Below are positions 17,026 through 27,196 of a stretch of DNA of 64,000 bases, piece after piece. Location of the stretch: the NCBI GenBank assembly GCA_017475005.1, contig JAFVGI010000015.1:17868-81867 (forward strand), given 5' to 3'. Both the position numbers and the translations under genes were made by a program. The stretch comes from Prevotella sp. Its GTDB lineage: Bacteria; Bacteroidota; Bacteroidia; Bacteroidales; Bacteroidaceae. The stretch's first letter is position 1, and every line of letters starts with the position of its first letter. The notes beneath the pieces are model-generated. The model was not told where the DNA came from, did no database searches, and saw only the letters and a list, made by a program, of their open reading frames with translations.

Positions 17026-17667
17026 ATGAAGATAAAGACTATACCCTGTAACATGCTGGACGAGAATTGTTACATCGTCAGCGATGAGACAAAAGAATGT
17101 ATGATAATAGACTGTGGTGCCTCTTGTGAAATGGAGCAGAGAGCCATCAGCGACTATATCAAGATAGAGGGACTGAAACCTGTGCTTTATGTGCTGACTC
17201 ACGGACACTTTGACCACACAATGGGTGGAAAATGGGTGTATGACACATATGGACTACAGCCTACCATCTGCGAAAGAGATGCCGAGTTGTACAAGAACTT
17301 CAAAGAAGACATTGAATCAATGATAGGATATCAGGTGGACTATGACCTGCCTATCATAGGCCGCTGCCTCAACGATGGTGACACAGTAACCTTCGGCAAC
17401 AGCACTTTTAAAGTAATAAACACCCCAGGACATTCAAAGGGCAGTGTGGTTTACTATAACAAAGAAAACAGTGTAGCCTTTACTGGTGATACTCTCTTCA
17501 AGGGTAGTATAGGACGTACAGACTTACCTAGCGGCTCGATGTTCCAGATGATAAATTCATTGAGATTGTTGGAGCAACTGCCTGACGACACAACGATATA
17601 TCCTGGACACGGACCTGAAACAACGATGAAGTTGGAAGGAGCTACAAATCCATATCTTGACAGGTGA
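17026..17667 (+). CDS. MBL-fold metallo-hydrolase, glyoxalase II-like
   Basis: A 213-residue metallo-beta-lactamase fold protein with the metal-binding motif [10 protein letters not shown] (about 58-67), a later His in [10 protein letters not shown], the Asp in [15 protein letters not shown] and the His in YPGHGPETT. This set defines the hydroxyacylglutathione hydrolase-like YcbL branch, with two metal ions. The physiological thioester or other substrate is not known. Its TGA stop overlaps the GTG start of ruvC. Confidence 0.88.
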   Translation: MKIKTIPCNMLDENCYIVSDETKECMIIDCGASCEMEQRAISDYIKIEGLKPVLYVLTHGHFDHTMGGKWVYDTYGLQPTICERDAELYKNFKEDIESMIGYQVDYDLPIIGRCLNDGDTVTFGNSTFKVINTPGHSKGSVVYYNKENSVAFTGDTLFKGSIGRTDLPSGSMFQMINSLRLLEQLPDDTTIYPGHGPETTMKLEGATNPYLDR

Positions 17668-18227
17668 AAAGTGAACGCATCATAATGGGTATAGACCCTG
17701 GCACGAATGTCATGGGATATGGTGTGATAAAATGCCAAGGTCAGAAGGCTGAGATGGTGGCAATGGGTGTTATCGATATGCGAAAAGAAAGCGACACCTA
17801 TCTGAAGCTGGGACACATCTTCGAACGTGTGACAGGTATCATAGATGAATATCTGCCTGACGAACTGGCCATCGAGTCCCCATTCTTCGGGAAGAACGTG
17901 CAATCGATGCTGAAACTAGGCAGAGCACAAGGAGTTGCAATAGCAGCTGCCATACACCATAGTGTACCCATTCACGAATATGCACCACTGAAGATAAAGA
18001 TGGCGCTGACTGGTGTCGGAAGTGCCTCAAAGGAACAAGTGGCAGGGATGTTGCAACGCATTCTGAAGATAAGCAAAGAAGATATGCCGAAATTCATGGA
18101 TGCCACAGATGCCTTAGCTGCAGCTTACTGCCATTTTATGCAGACAAACGCTCCAATATCAACAGGAAAGAAATATAGTTCATGGAAGGACTTTGCCACA
18201 AAGAATAAAGACAGGGTGAACTCATAA
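17664..18227 (+). CDS. ruvC: Holliday junction resolvase RuvC
   Basis: A 187-residue RNase H-fold nuclease. Catalytic acids are visible: Asp in [14 protein letters not shown], Glu in [11 protein letters not shown] and the C-terminal pair in [14 protein letters not shown]. It cleaves Holliday junctions after RuvAB migration. The GTG start at 17664 overlaps the preceding stop as GTGA, and its own stop overlaps the next ATG as TAATG, indicating tight translational coupling. Neither ruvA nor ruvB is in this window. Confidence 0.95.
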   Translation: MKSERIIMGIDPGTNVMGYGVIKCQGQKAEMVAMGVIDMRKESDTYLKLGHIFERVTGIIDEYLPDELAIESPFFGKNVQSMLKLGRAQGVAIAAAIHHSVPIHEYAPLKIKMALTGVGSASKEQVAGMLQRILKISKEDMPKFMDATDALAAAYCHFMQTNAPISTGKKYSSWKDFATKNKDRVNS

Positions 18228-19528
18228 TGGAACAGCATATAGCGATAGTAGGACTGAATGCCAGCGGAAAGACGCAACTGGTAGAAAAATATCTTCGTGA
18301 GAATCCCTCACGTTATGTCAGATATATTACCTTCCGTGATACCTATGGTGGCGACAATGACCGCACATACTACCTGCAGCAAAGGTGGAACCAGATGGAG
18401 ATAGACCCAGAGACTCCTACTGTAGAGCAGCTATTGGAGAAAGCATACAAAGCAGGCAACAGCGGAGCAGAAGACGGAAAAGCATTCAAGGAACACCTTT
18501 ATGACATTTTCAATCTGCGCTATCTGTTGGACAAATATATCATACTGCTGTCATCAGGAGAACTGAGGAAATTTGTTCTTTGCAGAGCTCTCATGGGACG
18601 CCCTAAAAAACTCATTATCGACAACCCTTTCATAGGTTTGGATAGCGAGACACGCGAACAGTTGAAAGGAGTATTGGCTGATATGGCCCACGAACACGGA
18701 CTGCAGATAGTGCTGATACTGACGAAAGAAGCAGAGATACCTGACTTTATAACAGACATCAGGCGAGTAAAGAGCAACGACAAAAGCATTATACTGGAAG
18801 CACACCCCGAGATGGTGAGCGACTTATTAGCAGCTCAACAGCAGTATGCAATAGGTAAGAGCAACGACATAGTGAACCTCAAGAAGGTAAAGATACAATA
18901 TGGTCCGAGAACCATTCTGAAAGACCTCGATTGGAATATCCGCAGAGGCGAGAGATGGGCTTTGTCCGGACAGAATGGAGCAGGAAAATCCACCCTGCTG
19001 TCAATCATCTGTTGTGACAATCCACAGTCATATGCCAACGATGTAACCCTCTTTGGTATGCAGCGAGGACACGGTGAGAGCATCTGGGAGATAAAGAAAC
19101 ACATAGGATATGTTTCACCGGAGATGCATCGCTCCTATACCAGAGATCTACCTGTAATGCGTATCATAGCATCAGGACTTAAGGACACCATAGGACTCTA
19201 TGTGCAGCCAACAGAAGAGGATTATGTAATCTGTCGAAAATGGATGAAGGTTTTCGGCATAGAAGATTTGGCGGAGAAATCGTTCATAAAACTATCTTCC
19301 GGAGAGCAGAGACTAGTATTGGTAGTAAGGGCTTTTGTAAAGTGTCCAGACCTATTGATTCTCGATGAACCTCTACACGGCTTGGACCAACCACGAAGTG
19401 AAATGGTGAAAAACATCATTGACGAGTATTGCAAAGATAAAAGCAAGACATTGATAATGGTGACACACTATGAAGAAAACCTACCAGAATGTATAACAGA
19501 CAGAAAGATTTTGAAGAGAAACATTTGA
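18227..19528 (+). CDS. Double ABC ATPase of the ModF/PhrA type
   Basis: A 433-residue protein with two ABC modules and no membrane segments. Module 1 has a P-loop-like VGLNASGKTQL and signature LSSGELRKFVLCRAL, then KLIIDNPFIGLD. Module 2 has SGQNGAGKSTLLS, signature LSSGEQRLVLVVRAF and LLILDEPLHGLD. The architecture matches E. coli ModF, a soluble ATPase historically linked to molybdate and photorepair loci; the function is unproved. No molybdate transport genes are nearby. It starts one base inside the ruvC stop codon. Confidence 0.85.
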   Translation: MEQHIAIVGLNASGKTQLVEKYLRENPSRYVRYITFRDTYGGDNDRTYYLQQRWNQMEIDPETPTVEQLLEKAYKAGNSGAEDGKAFKEHLYDIFNLRYLLDKYIILLSSGELRKFVLCRALMGRPKKLIIDNPFIGLDSETREQLKGVLADMAHEHGLQIVLILTKEAEIPDFITDIRRVKSNDKSIILEAHPEMVSDLLAAQQQYAIGKSNDIVNLKKVKIQYGPRTILKDLDWNIRRGERWALSGQNGAGKSTLLSIICCDNPQSYANDVTLFGMQRGHGESIWEIKKHIGYVSPEMHRSYTRDLPVMRIIASGLKDTIGLYVQPTEEDYVICRKWMKVFGIEDLAEKSFIKLSSGEQRLVLVVRAFVKCPDLLILDEPLHGLDQPRSEMVKNIIDEYCKDKSKTLIMVTHYEENLPECITDRKILKRNI

Positions 19529-19544
19529 CCAAAACGAAAATATT

Positions 19545-20750
19545 ATGAAAAAGAACATTATTGTAGCCTTAATGGCATCGGCAGCGCTTTTGAATATTTC
19601 TGCCACAGAGGTTAGTGATAGCACAAAAAATGACAGTCTCATCTTTACTACCATAAAGGAGATTCCTATCACATCAGTCAAAAATCAGGCACGCTCTGGC
19701 ACCTGTTGGATATACTCCACCCTATCATTCTTTGAGGCTGAGATACTAAAGAAGAACGGTAAAACCTATGACCTCTGCGAGATGTTTGTTGCCAATCGCA
19801 ACTATATGGACAGAGCAATTATGAAGGTTCGCCTGCATGGTGATATGCAGTTTGCACAAGGTGGTTCTGCTTATGATGTGTACTATATCCTGAGCAACTA
19901 TGGCATTTGCCCTGAAGATGCGATGCCTGCACCAGGTACGATGTATGGAGACACTCTGAATAACTTCAACGAATTCTTCAAGGTAATGACTCCTTATGTG
20001 GAGGCTCTATCTACATCTGAAGCCAAGAAACTGTCACCAGCATGGAAAAATGGTTTGCAGGGCATCATTGATGCTTACCTGGGAAAGACACCAGAGAAAT
20101 TTAACTATGAAGGAAAAGAATATACCCCACAAAGCTTTGCTGCTTCACTGGGACTTGACTGGAAAGATTATGTCTCTATCACCTCTTATACACACCGTCC
20201 ATTCTGGACAGAATTCCCTGTAGAGGTGCAGGACAACTGGCGCGGTGGCTTGTCATGGAATATCCCAATGGATGATATGGCTCGCATCATCGATTATGCC
20301 ATAGATAACGGATATACTGTAGCTTGGGGCGGTGATGTCTCAGACGATGGTTTCACCCGCGAAGGATTAGCAATATTGGTGGATACCAAGAAAGTGGCAG
20401 ACAATGAGGGCTCAGATATGGCAAAATGGTTAAAGCTATCGGCAAAAGAGAAAAACGACAAACTTAAGAAGCTGGGTGCCAACGTACCAGAGAAGACACC
20501 GACTCAGGAGATGCGTCAGGAACAGTATGACAACTGGGAGCTGACGGATGATCACGGAATGCTGATATATGGAAAAGCAAAAGACCAAAACGGACGAGAA
20601 TACTACATGGTGAAGAATTCATGGGGCGAGACAGGTGCTTATAAGGGAACATGGTATATGTCGAAGAACTTTATCGTAGCAAAGACCATGGACTTTCTCG
20701 TCAACAAAAACGCTGTTCCGAAGGATATCCGCAAAAAGTGTGGTTTTTAA
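19545..20750 (+). CDS. Exported C1 papain-like peptidase, bleomycin hydrolase/PepC family
   Basis: A 401-residue protein with a signal peptide (about 1-20) not present in cytoplasmic PepC. Catalytic residues: Cys in QARSGTCWIYSTLSF (about 54), His in TDDHGMLIYG and Asn in MVKNSWGE. The final residues KDIRKKCGF are unusual. It probably trims peptides in the periplasm. It is 16 nt after the ABC ATPase gene, so part of the same run. Confidence 0.88.
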   Translation: MKKNIIVALMASAALLNISATEVSDSTKNDSLIFTTIKEIPITSVKNQARSGTCWIYSTLSFFEAEILKKNGKTYDLCEMFVANRNYMDRAIMKVRLHGDMQFAQGGSAYDVYYILSNYGICPEDAMPAPGTMYGDTLNNFNEFFKVMTPYVEALSTSEAKKLSPAWKNGLQGIIDAYLGKTPEKFNYEGKEYTPQSFAASLGLDWKDYVSITSYTHRPFWTEFPVEVQDNWRGGLSWNIPMDDMARIIDYAIDNGYTVAWGGDVSDDGFTREGLAILVDTKKVADNEGSDMAKWLKLSAKEKNDKLKKLGANVPEKTPTQEMRQEQYDNWELTDDHGMLIYGKAKDQNGREYYMVKNSWGETGAYKGTWYMSKNFIVAKTMDFLVNKNAVPKDIRKKCGF

Positions 20751-20763
20751 TAACGAAGACTCT

Positions 20764-20790
20764 TAAACTTGAAACCTGAAGTTTGAAACT
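20764..20790. repeat. Heptamer array supplying the BASS-transporter start codon
   Basis: ACTTGAA, ACCTGAA, GTTTGAA and ACTC: three and a half units with a 7-bp period, a few bases after the C1 peptidase stop. The predicted TTG start of the next gene is inside the third unit. Confidence 0.75.
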
Positions 20791-21730
20791 CGTTAACTTC
20801 ATAAGCCGTTGGATGGCAGTAATAATACTGCTGGGGGGAGTCTTCTCTATGATATTCCCTGAAGTGGGAAACATCATCAAGGCATCATGGATAAGTTGGA
20901 TGCTGGGCATCGTGATGCTGGGCATGGGACTGATGCTGCAATTGGATGATGTGCGCATAGTCTTCTCACGTCCGCAAGATGTGTTAATAGGCAATGTGCT
21001 ACAGTTTTTCATCATGCCATTGCTCGGATATCTGCTGACCATTATCTTTCAATTACCACCAGATTTGGCAGTTGGAGTGATTTTGGTAGGATGTTGCCCA
21101 GGAGGAACAGCATCCAATGTGATGACTTACTTGGCAAAAGGTGATTTAGCGCTATCTGTAGGAGTGACAACAATCTCTACCCTACTGGCTCCATTCGTGA
21201 CACCAATGCTGGTATGGGCTTTGGCAGGAACAATGGTAGAAGTGGATATCGTAACAATGTTCCTCAGCATAGTGCAGGTGGTGATACTACCTATTGCCAT
21301 CGGCATCATAGTACGACAATATGCATCATCATTTGCCGACAAAGTAGCAGTATATCTGCCAGCTGTATCCGTAATAGCAATCACCCTGATAGTGATGGCT
21401 GTCGTTGCCGCTAACCAAAACGCATTACTCACCTCTGGCATCACAATACTCATTGTCGTAGTCTTACATAACCTAATGGGATTCTTGTTGGGATATGGTG
21501 CAGCTGCATTAGCGGGTCTGACACGTCCAAAGAAAGTGGCATTGAGCATAGAGGTTGGTATGCAGAACAGTGGATTGGCTTGTTCGCTGGCACACCAGCA
21601 TTTTGCTGCTATGGCGATGGCAGGAGTACCTGGAGCTATCTTCAGTGTTTGGCATAATATAGCAGGTGCCATAATTTGGGGAAGACATAGGGAAGTTTCG
21701 AGCGAAGGTCAAAACCAAAACGGGATTTAA
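20783..21730 (+). CDS. Bile acid:sodium symporter family transporter
   Basis: A 315-residue membrane protein with about nine to ten hydrophobic segments. Motifs include GMGLMLQLDDVRIV, CCPGGTASNVMTYLAKGDLALSV and EVGMQNSGLACSLA, the two crossover regions of BASS (SBF) transporters. The substrate is unknown; family members carry bile acids, pantoate or pyruvate with sodium. The TTG start at 20783 gives MKLVNFISRWMAV; ATG 20813 is the alternative but would remove the residues before the first helix. Confidence 0.85.
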   Translation: MKLVNFISRWMAVIILLGGVFSMIFPEVGNIIKASWISWMLGIVMLGMGLMLQLDDVRIVFSRPQDVLIGNVLQFFIMPLLGYLLTIIFQLPPDLAVGVILVGCCPGGTASNVMTYLAKGDLALSVGVTTISTLLAPFVTPMLVWALAGTMVEVDIVTMFLSIVQVVILPIAIGIIVRQYASSFADKVAVYLPAVSVIAITLIVMAVVAANQNALLTSGITILIVVVLHNLMGFLLGYGAAALAGLTRPKKVALSIEVGMQNSGLACSLAHQHFAAMAMAGVPGAIFSVWHNIAGAIIWGRHREVSSEGQNQNGI

Positions 21731-21740
21731 ATAAGTTATA

Positions 21741-21772
21741 TTTGGCAGAATAAAAATTTTTTACTAATTTTG
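21741..21772 (+). promoter_or_regulatory. Promoter of the flavodoxin gene
   Basis: TTTG (21741-21744), a 20-nt spacer and TAATTTTG (21765-21772), 34 nt upstream of the ATG at 21806. Confidence 0.8.
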
Positions 21773-21805
21773 CAGCCACATATTTACATTAATAGAACAA
21801 GCAAG

Positions 21806-22342
21806 ATGAAAAGACTAACATTAATCTTGGCGATACTCTTTAGCGCAGGATGTATGCTGACGGTATCAGCAGCACATAAGAAGGACAAGAACAAAGTCGC
21901 TGCATCATCAGAGAAGGCTTTGGTGGTATTTTTCTCTGCTACAGAAAATACCGCACGTCTGGCAAAAAAGATAGCAGAACAGCATCATGCCGACATATAT
22001 CGTATCATCCCTGCCACAAAATACACCAGGGCAGATCTTGACTGGCACAACAGCAAGAGTCGTTCATCAGTGGAAATGACTAACGACAAGGCGCGTCCAA
22101 ATATGAAGGGGAATGTGAAGCACATGGAGAAATACAACACAATATATTTGGGCTACCCAATTTGGTGGGGTGTTGCTCCACGCATCATCAACACATTTAT
22201 TGATGCCAATCCCGGATTGAAAGGAAAGACCATAATACCTTTCGCTACATCAGGAAGCAGCACAATAGACAAGTCGGTAGAAGAACTTAGAGCCACCTAC
22301 CCCTACCTGACTATAAAAGACGGCATAAAAATAATACATTAA
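21806..22342 (+). CDS. Exported flavodoxin-like protein
   Basis: A 178-residue protein. The N-terminus is a signal peptide or lipoprotein-like leader (LILAILFSAGCMLTVSAA). The flavodoxin fold begins ALVVFFSATENTARLAKKIA, the phosphate-binding loop for FMN, and continues with TIYLGYPIWWGVAPRIINTFID and IIPFATSGSSTIDKSVEEL. Closely related enzymes are the exported flavodoxins and quinone reductases of anaerobes; the electron partner is unknown. The gene begins a short operon with mscL 20 nt downstream. Confidence 0.85.
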   Translation: MKRLTLILAILFSAGCMLTVSAAHKKDKNKVAASSEKALVVFFSATENTARLAKKIAEQHHADIYRIIPATKYTRADLDWHNSKSRSSVEMTNDKARPNMKGNVKHMEKYNTIYLGYPIWWGVAPRIINTFIDANPGLKGKTIIPFATSGSSTIDKSVEELRATYPYLTIKDGIKIIH

Positions 22343-22362
22343 CATAAAAAACAGAAAAGATT

Positions 22363-22788
22363 ATGAGCAACTTTATTAAAGAATTCAAGGAATTTGCAGT
22401 AAAAGGAAATGCTATCGACATGGCTGTCGGTGTAATCATTGGCGGTGCATTCGGAGAAATCGTAAACAGTATCGTTAACGACATCATCATGCCTCCTATT
22501 GGATGGCTCATCGGCGGTGTTAACTTCTCAGACCTAAAAGTAGAACTGCCTAAGGTTGTTCTTGACAGTGGCATAGAACTTGCTCCTGCTACTATCAACT
22601 ACGGTAGCTTCGTACAAACCATCATCAACTTCATCATCATCGCTCTGTGTGTATTCATGATGATTAAGGGATTGGCAAAATTAAAGAATTCAAAGGAGGC
22701 TGAAGCAGAGGCACCTGCTGCACCAGCAGAACCAAGTAACGAGGAGAAACTGCTGACAGAAATTCGTGACCTGCTGGCTAAAAAGTAA
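22363..22788 (+). CDS. mscL: Large-conductance mechanosensitive channel MscL
   Basis: A 141-residue protein. The N-terminus ([37 protein letters not shown]) gives the S1 and M1 pore helix; M2 is at about 84-105 ([20 protein letters not shown]), followed by a cytoplasmic helix ending in [15 protein letters not shown]. It forms a homopentameric tension-gated pore that releases solutes in osmotic downshock. Length and motifs are standard. Confidence 0.96.
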   Translation: MSNFIKEFKEFAVKGNAIDMAVGVIIGGAFGEIVNSIVNDIIMPPIGWLIGGVNFSDLKVELPKVVLDSGIELAPATINYGSFVQTIINFIIIALCVFMMIKGLAKLKNSKEAEAEAPAAPAEPSNEEKLLTEIRDLLAKK

Positions 22789-22816
22789 AGGTTAGAGGTT
22801 ATAGGTTAAAGGTTAA
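22786..22816. repeat. Heptamer array directly after the mscL stop
   Basis: From the stop codon: AGGTTAG, AGGTTAT, AGGTTAA, AGGTTAA and AG, a 7-bp period. The alaS start is 11 nt further on. Confidence 0.85.
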
Positions 22817-22826
22817 AGAAAAACTG

Positions 22827-25442
22827 ATGACTGCTAAGGAAATAAGAGAATCTTTCAAAAAATTCTTTGAAAGTAAAGAACATCTTATAGTGCCCAGCGC
22901 ACCAATGGTGGTTAAGGATGACCCAACACTGATGTTCACCAATGCTGGTATGAACCAGTTTAAGGACATCATCTTGGGCAATACGACTCCTAAGAGCCGC
23001 AGACAAGCCGACACCCAAAAGTGTCTACGAGTTAGCGGAAAGCATAATGACTTGGAAGAAGTAGGACATGACACCTATCATCACACAATGTTTGAGATGC
23101 TGGGCAACTGGAGTTTTGGCGACTACTTCAAGAAGGAGGCCATCACATGGGCATGGGAATATATCGTTGATGTACTGAAGATAGATCCAGCAGACCTCTA
23201 TGCCACAGTATTCGAAGGCTCTAAGGAGGAAGGCTTGGCACGCGATGACGAGGCTGCTGCTATATGGGCACAGTTCTTGCCTAAAGACCATATCATCAAC
23301 GGCAATAAGCACGACAACTTCTGGGAAATGGGTGACACAGGACCTTGTGGACCTTGTTCTGAACTGCATGTGGACTCTCGTTCTGCAGAAGAAAAGGCAA
23401 AGATACCCGGCAAGGATCTCGTTAACAAGGACCACCCACAGGTGATAGAAATCTGGAACCTGGTATTTATGCAGTTTAACAGAAAAGCCGATGGCTCACT
23501 TGAAGAACTGCCTGCTAAGGTAATAGATACTGGTATGGGCTTTGAACGACTCGTACGCACCCTGCAAGGGAAGACTTCTAACTATGACACCGACATCTTC
23601 CAGCCACTCATCAAGACGATGGCTGACATGGCAGGATGTAAGTATGGCGAATCAGAAGATAAAGATGTTGCTCTGCGTGTAATCGTTGACCATCTGCGTG
23701 CTATCGCTTTCGCTATTGCTGACGGACAACTGCCAAGTAATGCAAAGGCGGGATATGTCATAAGGAGAATCTTGAGACGTGCCGTAAGATATGGATACAC
23801 CTTCTTGGGACAAAAGGAGGCATTCATATACAAGTTGGTACCAACTCTCGTAGAGGAAATGGGAGAAGCTTTCCCAGAACTGCCAGCACAACAGAAGCTC
23901 ATCATGAAGGTGATGCAGGAGGAAGAAAGTGCTTTCCTGCGTACTTTGGAGAATGGCATAAAGTTGTTGCAAGGCATCATCAACGAGACAAAATCTGCTG
24001 GTAAGACAGAGATTGCCGGTGACAAGGCCTTCACACTCTTCGATACTTATGGATTCCCTCTCGACCTCACAGAATTGATATGCCGCGAACAGGGCATGAC
24101 TGTGGATGAGAAAGAATTCAACAACTGCATGGAGGAACAGAAAAAGCGCGCCAGAAATGCTGCTGAGGTACATCTGGGTGACTGGGTAGTGCTACAGGAC
24201 AAGGAATCTAATTTCGTAGGATATGACAACACTGAATATCCTTGCCACATCGTAAAGTATCGTGAGGTACAACAAAAGAGAGGTACTGCCTACGAAATGA
24301 TTCTTGACAACACTCCTTTCTACGGAGAGATGGGTGGTGAGATTGGCGATAGCGGTGTACTGGTTTCTGAAAACGAGGAGATAAAGGTACTCGACACTAA
24401 GAAGGAAAATGGTGTTGCAATACACATCGTTGACAAGATACCTGAAAACTGCGAAGCAGAGTTTATGGCTTGTGTAGATACAGACAAGCGCCAAGCTATA
24501 GAAAGCAACCATACTTGTACCCACTTGTTAGACCAAGCACTTAGAGAGGTGCTCGGCGATCATGTGGAACAGAAGGGTTCATTGGTAACCGACGAATATC
24601 TACGCTTTGACTTCTCACATTTTGAGAAGGTTACACCAGAGCAGATACGCGAAGTGGAGCACATCGTCAACGAACGCATTCGCCAGAACCTACCACTTGA
24701 GGAATTCCGCGATACACCAATCGAGGAAGCAAAGCAACTGGGAGCCATAGCACTCTTCGGAGAAAAATATGGCGACAAAGTACGTGTTGTCAAATTTGGT
24801 TCTTCAGTAGAATTCTGTGGTGGCTGTCACGCTTCTGCAACAGGTCAGATAGGAATGGTACGCATCATCAACGAAAGCAGTATCGCTGCTGGTGTTCGTC
24901 GTATAGAAGCTATCACAGGCAAAGCAGTAGAAGAGTTGATAGACAAGGCTCAGGATTTCCAGAATTCCCTGAAAACACTCTTCAATAATGCCCCAAATCT
25001 GTTTGAGACAATCTCCAAGGCCATAGCAGAAAACAAAGAACTGCAGGCACAAGTGGACGAATTCAAGTCACAACAGGCAGGACAGTATAAGGAGAAACTC
25101 ATTAACAATGCTCGTGAGAAAGACGGCATAAAGATTATGAGTGATGTGCTACCTATAGAGGCACAGAATGCTAAAGATATGGCATTCCAGTTGAGACAAC
25201 AATTCCCTGAAAAACTCGTTGTTGCAATAGGATGTGTTTCACAAGGTAAGCCAAACCTTACTGTTGCAATTTCTGACGACCTTGTAAAAGAGGGTAAGAA
25301 TGCCGGACAGATAGTTCGCGAAGCTGGAAAACTGATACAAGGTGGTGGTGGCGGTCAGCCGCATTTCGCTACTGCTGGAGGTAAGAATCCAGAAGGTCTT
25401 AAGAGCGCAGTTGACTTAATCGTTGAGTTAGCTCTGGCATAA
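22827..25442 (+). CDS. alaS: Alanyl-tRNA synthetase
   Basis: An 871-residue class II synthetase, normal length. The N-terminal catalytic part shows [15 protein letters not shown] and the motif 2-like region [24 protein letters not shown] and the tRNA-recognition domain follow. The editing domain carries the zinc-binding HTCTHLL ([13 protein letters not shown]) and [13 protein letters not shown]. The C-Ala domain ends with the Gly-rich [14 protein letters not shown]. It charges tRNA-Ala and edits Ser/Gly mischarging. Its 3' end overlaps the convergent yigZ by 44 bp. Confidence 0.97.
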   Translation: MTAKEIRESFKKFFESKEHLIVPSAPMVVKDDPTLMFTNAGMNQFKDIILGNTTPKSRRQADTQKCLRVSGKHNDLEEVGHDTYHHTMFEMLGNWSFGDYFKKEAITWAWEYIVDVLKIDPADLYATVFEGSKEEGLARDDEAAAIWAQFLPKDHIINGNKHDNFWEMGDTGPCGPCSELHVDSRSAEEKAKIPGKDLVNKDHPQVIEIWNLVFMQFNRKADGSLEELPAKVIDTGMGFERLVRTLQGKTSNYDTDIFQPLIKTMADMAGCKYGESEDKDVALRVIVDHLRAIAFAIADGQLPSNAKAGYVIRRILRRAVRYGYTFLGQKEAFIYKLVPTLVEEMGEAFPELPAQQKLIMKVMQEEESAFLRTLENGIKLLQGIINETKSAGKTEIAGDKAFTLFDTYGFPLDLTELICREQGMTVDEKEFNNCMEEQKKRARNAAEVHLGDWVVLQDKESNFVGYDNTEYPCHIVKYREVQQKRGTAYEMILDNTPFYGEMGGEIGDSGVLVSENEEIKVLDTKKENGVAIHIVDKIPENCEAEFMACVDTDKRQAIESNHTCTHLLDQALREVLGDHVEQKGSLVTDEYLRFDFSHFEKVTPEQIREVEHIVNERIRQNLPLEEFRDTPIEEAKQLGAIALFGEKYGDKVRVVKFGSSVEFCGGCHASATGQIGMVRIINESSIAAGVRRIEAITGKAVEELIDKAQDFQNSLKTLFNNAPNLFETISKAIAENKELQAQVDEFKSQQAGQYKEKLINNAREKDGIKIMSDVLPIEAQNAKDMAFQLRQQFPEKLVVAIGCVSQGKPNLTVAISDDLVKEGKNAGQIVREAGKLIQGGGGGQPHFATAGGKNPEGLKSAVDLIVELALA

Positions 25443-25992
25443 GAGACTTCCGAATAGATAACGTAATAGAACATGTAGCCTGGAAATCCTGATTTAGGAT
25501 GCGAGGCTGCATGTTTTTTATTATCCTCATAACATCATTCAACTGCTCATAGGGAAATTTAAACGTGAGTTGTTCTTCAACCTGCCGCTCCTCTATCCTA
25601 CCTTCTGCCTTAGCATTTTCTATAGCATCATGGGCTGCTTCACGATAGGCAACAATAAGTCCGCCAGTACCAAGATTAACACCTCCATAATAACGTATTA
25701 CGAAGATTACCACATTGGTAAGATTAGCACTAAGCAAAGCACCATGAATAGGTTTGCCAGCAGTTGATGAAGGCTCACCATCATCATTAGCACGAAAAAT
25801 ACTGCCGTCACTACCAAGCCGATAGGCATAACATACATGGCGGGCATCATAGTATTTCTTCTTGTAAAACTGCTGCAATTCCTTCACCTCTTCAGGTGTT
25901 TCCACATGATGAGCAAAAGCATAAAATTTGCTTCGTTTCTCCGTATAATAACCTTCGGAAATAGATGATATGGTGAGATATGTATCTTCCAT
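25399..25992 (-). CDS. YigZ/IMPACT family protein
   Basis: A 197-residue protein. The N-terminal UPF0029/IMPACT domain has [39 protein letters not shown] and the Gly-rich [13 protein letters not shown]; a small C-terminal DUF1949-like domain follows. The fold binds nucleic acid in some members, but the biochemical role is unresolved. The gene abuts the lipid kinase upstream (start at the base after its stop) and overlaps alaS convergently; the alaS terminator lies inside this coding region. Confidence 0.9.
   Translation of the reverse strand: MEDTYLTISSISEGYYTEKRSKFYAFAHHVETPEEVKELQQFYKKKYYDARHVCYAYRLGSDGSIFRANDDGEPSSTAGKPIHGALLSANLTNVVIFVIRYYGGVNLGTGGLIVAYREAAHDAIENAKAEGRIEERQVEEQLTFKFPYEQLNDVMRIIKNMQPRILNQDFQATCSITLSIRKSLMPELTQRLSQLRS
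25471..25519 (+). terminator. alaS terminator embedded in the yigZ coding sequence
   Basis: ACATGTAGCCT (25471-25481) pairs with AGGCTGCATGT (25504-25514) with one mismatch, has an inner ATCCT/AGGAT stem, and is followed by six T residues. It lies 29 nt after the alaS stop and wholly inside yigZ. Confidence 0.85.
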
Positions 25993-27012
25993 CTATACCT
26001 TCTTCAAGATGGACTTCATAGTTGAAACAGGATGCGTCAAGTCATCCCGTACTGTTATCAATTCGTTGAAGAATTCCGAGAATGCGGATTGCATGACATT
26101 TGGCTTACGTCTGCTTTTGTCCGCATGATCATTGATAATGATGCGGATGCCCTTACTCTTCAGTTGCACATGTAGGTCGGTACCCTCCATGATGGGGTCT
26201 CCATCAAAATGTATAACACCAGGAGCACTACGTGTTATATGAATATCCTTTGCCTTGAAAGAGCGGATTTTTGACGACTTATCAAGAGTCTTATTAATAA
26301 GGTCAAGACCTACTTGTGGCGCATCAATGATATCAAATGGTTCCATGATAACGACATCAAGCAATCCGTCAGACATAGAAGCCTTAGGAGCTATATATGC
26401 ATCATTGCCATACTGGGAAGCATTGGCAACAGAAACGAGGAATGCCTTATGGGGTTCAGTCTCATTACCATCGAGGGTTATAGAATATGTCTCAGGCTTA
26501 TACTTCAACCCTTCTACAAGGACATTTTCTATATATGTCATAGGGCCACGCTTTCCTGCATCAGCAAATTTCTTGGAGATAAAAGCATCAAATCCCATAC
26601 CGCAGGTACAGAAGAATGGGTGGTCATTAATTATTCCATAATCAAGGGCATGAACAACGCCTTCTGCGATAATCTTCATAGCACCTTCCATATTGATAGG
26701 CAACATCAGATGACGCGCAAGACCATTGCCTGAACCACAAGGGATAATGCCCAATGCCGTCTTAGATTCTACCAAACCACGGGCCACCTCGTTAACAGTA
26801 CCATCACCACCTACAGCAACTACGATATCTACGCCCTCCTGTGCTTTTTGTTTCGCTATATCAAAAGCATGACCAGCATATTCCGTAGATATTATTTCTA
26901 TTTCGTTTGTCTCTCTACTAATATATTTATCTACTACTTCAGGCAGCATATCCTTCTTGCCGACACCTGAAATAGGATTTACGATAAAGACTATTTTCTT
27001 GTTTTCTAGCAT
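25993..27012 (-). CDS. Diacylglycerol/lipid kinase, YegS/BmrU family
   Basis: A 339-residue protein of the DAGK catalytic family: FIVNPISGVGKK at the N-terminus, VVAVGGDGTVNEVARGL (the ATP-binding GGDGT) and GIIPCGSGNGLARHL. The C-terminal domain includes APGVIHFDGDPI. It phosphorylates a lipid with a free hydroxyl such as diacylglycerol or a sphingoid base. It is divergent from serine palmitoyltransferase, with 184 bp between the starts, which makes a sphingolipid substrate worth considering; that part is inference. Confidence 0.88.
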   Translation of the reverse strand: MLENKKIVFIVNPISGVGKKDMLPEVVDKYISRETNEIEIISTEYAGHAFDIAKQKAQEGVDIVVAVGGDGTVNEVARGLVESKTALGIIPCGSGNGLARHLMLPINMEGAMKIIAEGVVHALDYGIINDHPFFCTCGMGFDAFISKKFADAGKRGPMTYIENVLVEGLKYKPETYSITLDGNETEPHKAFLVSVANASQYGNDAYIAPKASMSDGLLDVVIMEPFDIIDAPQVGLDLINKTLDKSSKIRSFKAKDIHITRSAPGVIHFDGDPIMEGTDLHVQLKSKGIRIIINDHADKSRRKPNVMQSAFSEFFNELITVRDDLTHPVSTMKSILKKV

Positions 27013-27135
27013 TGAAATGTATTTGTCCTGACACTCTTTTGCTCTGCAAAATTAATAAATTGGTCTATAAAAAGACAGAAAAACGAAGGGAAACATATAT
27101 TATTTTGCACAAAAAAAAATTTTCTGTGAAAAAAA

Positions 27136-27167
27136 TTGTGCCATGTCATATATTTTTTATACCTTTG
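27136..27167 (+). promoter_or_regulatory. Promoter of spt
   Basis: TTG (27136-27138), a 21-nt spacer and TACCTTTG (27160-27167), 29 nt upstream of the ATG at 27197. Confidence 0.7.
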
Positions 27168-27196
27168 CACGCATATATAGTTGTTAACGACAAAAA

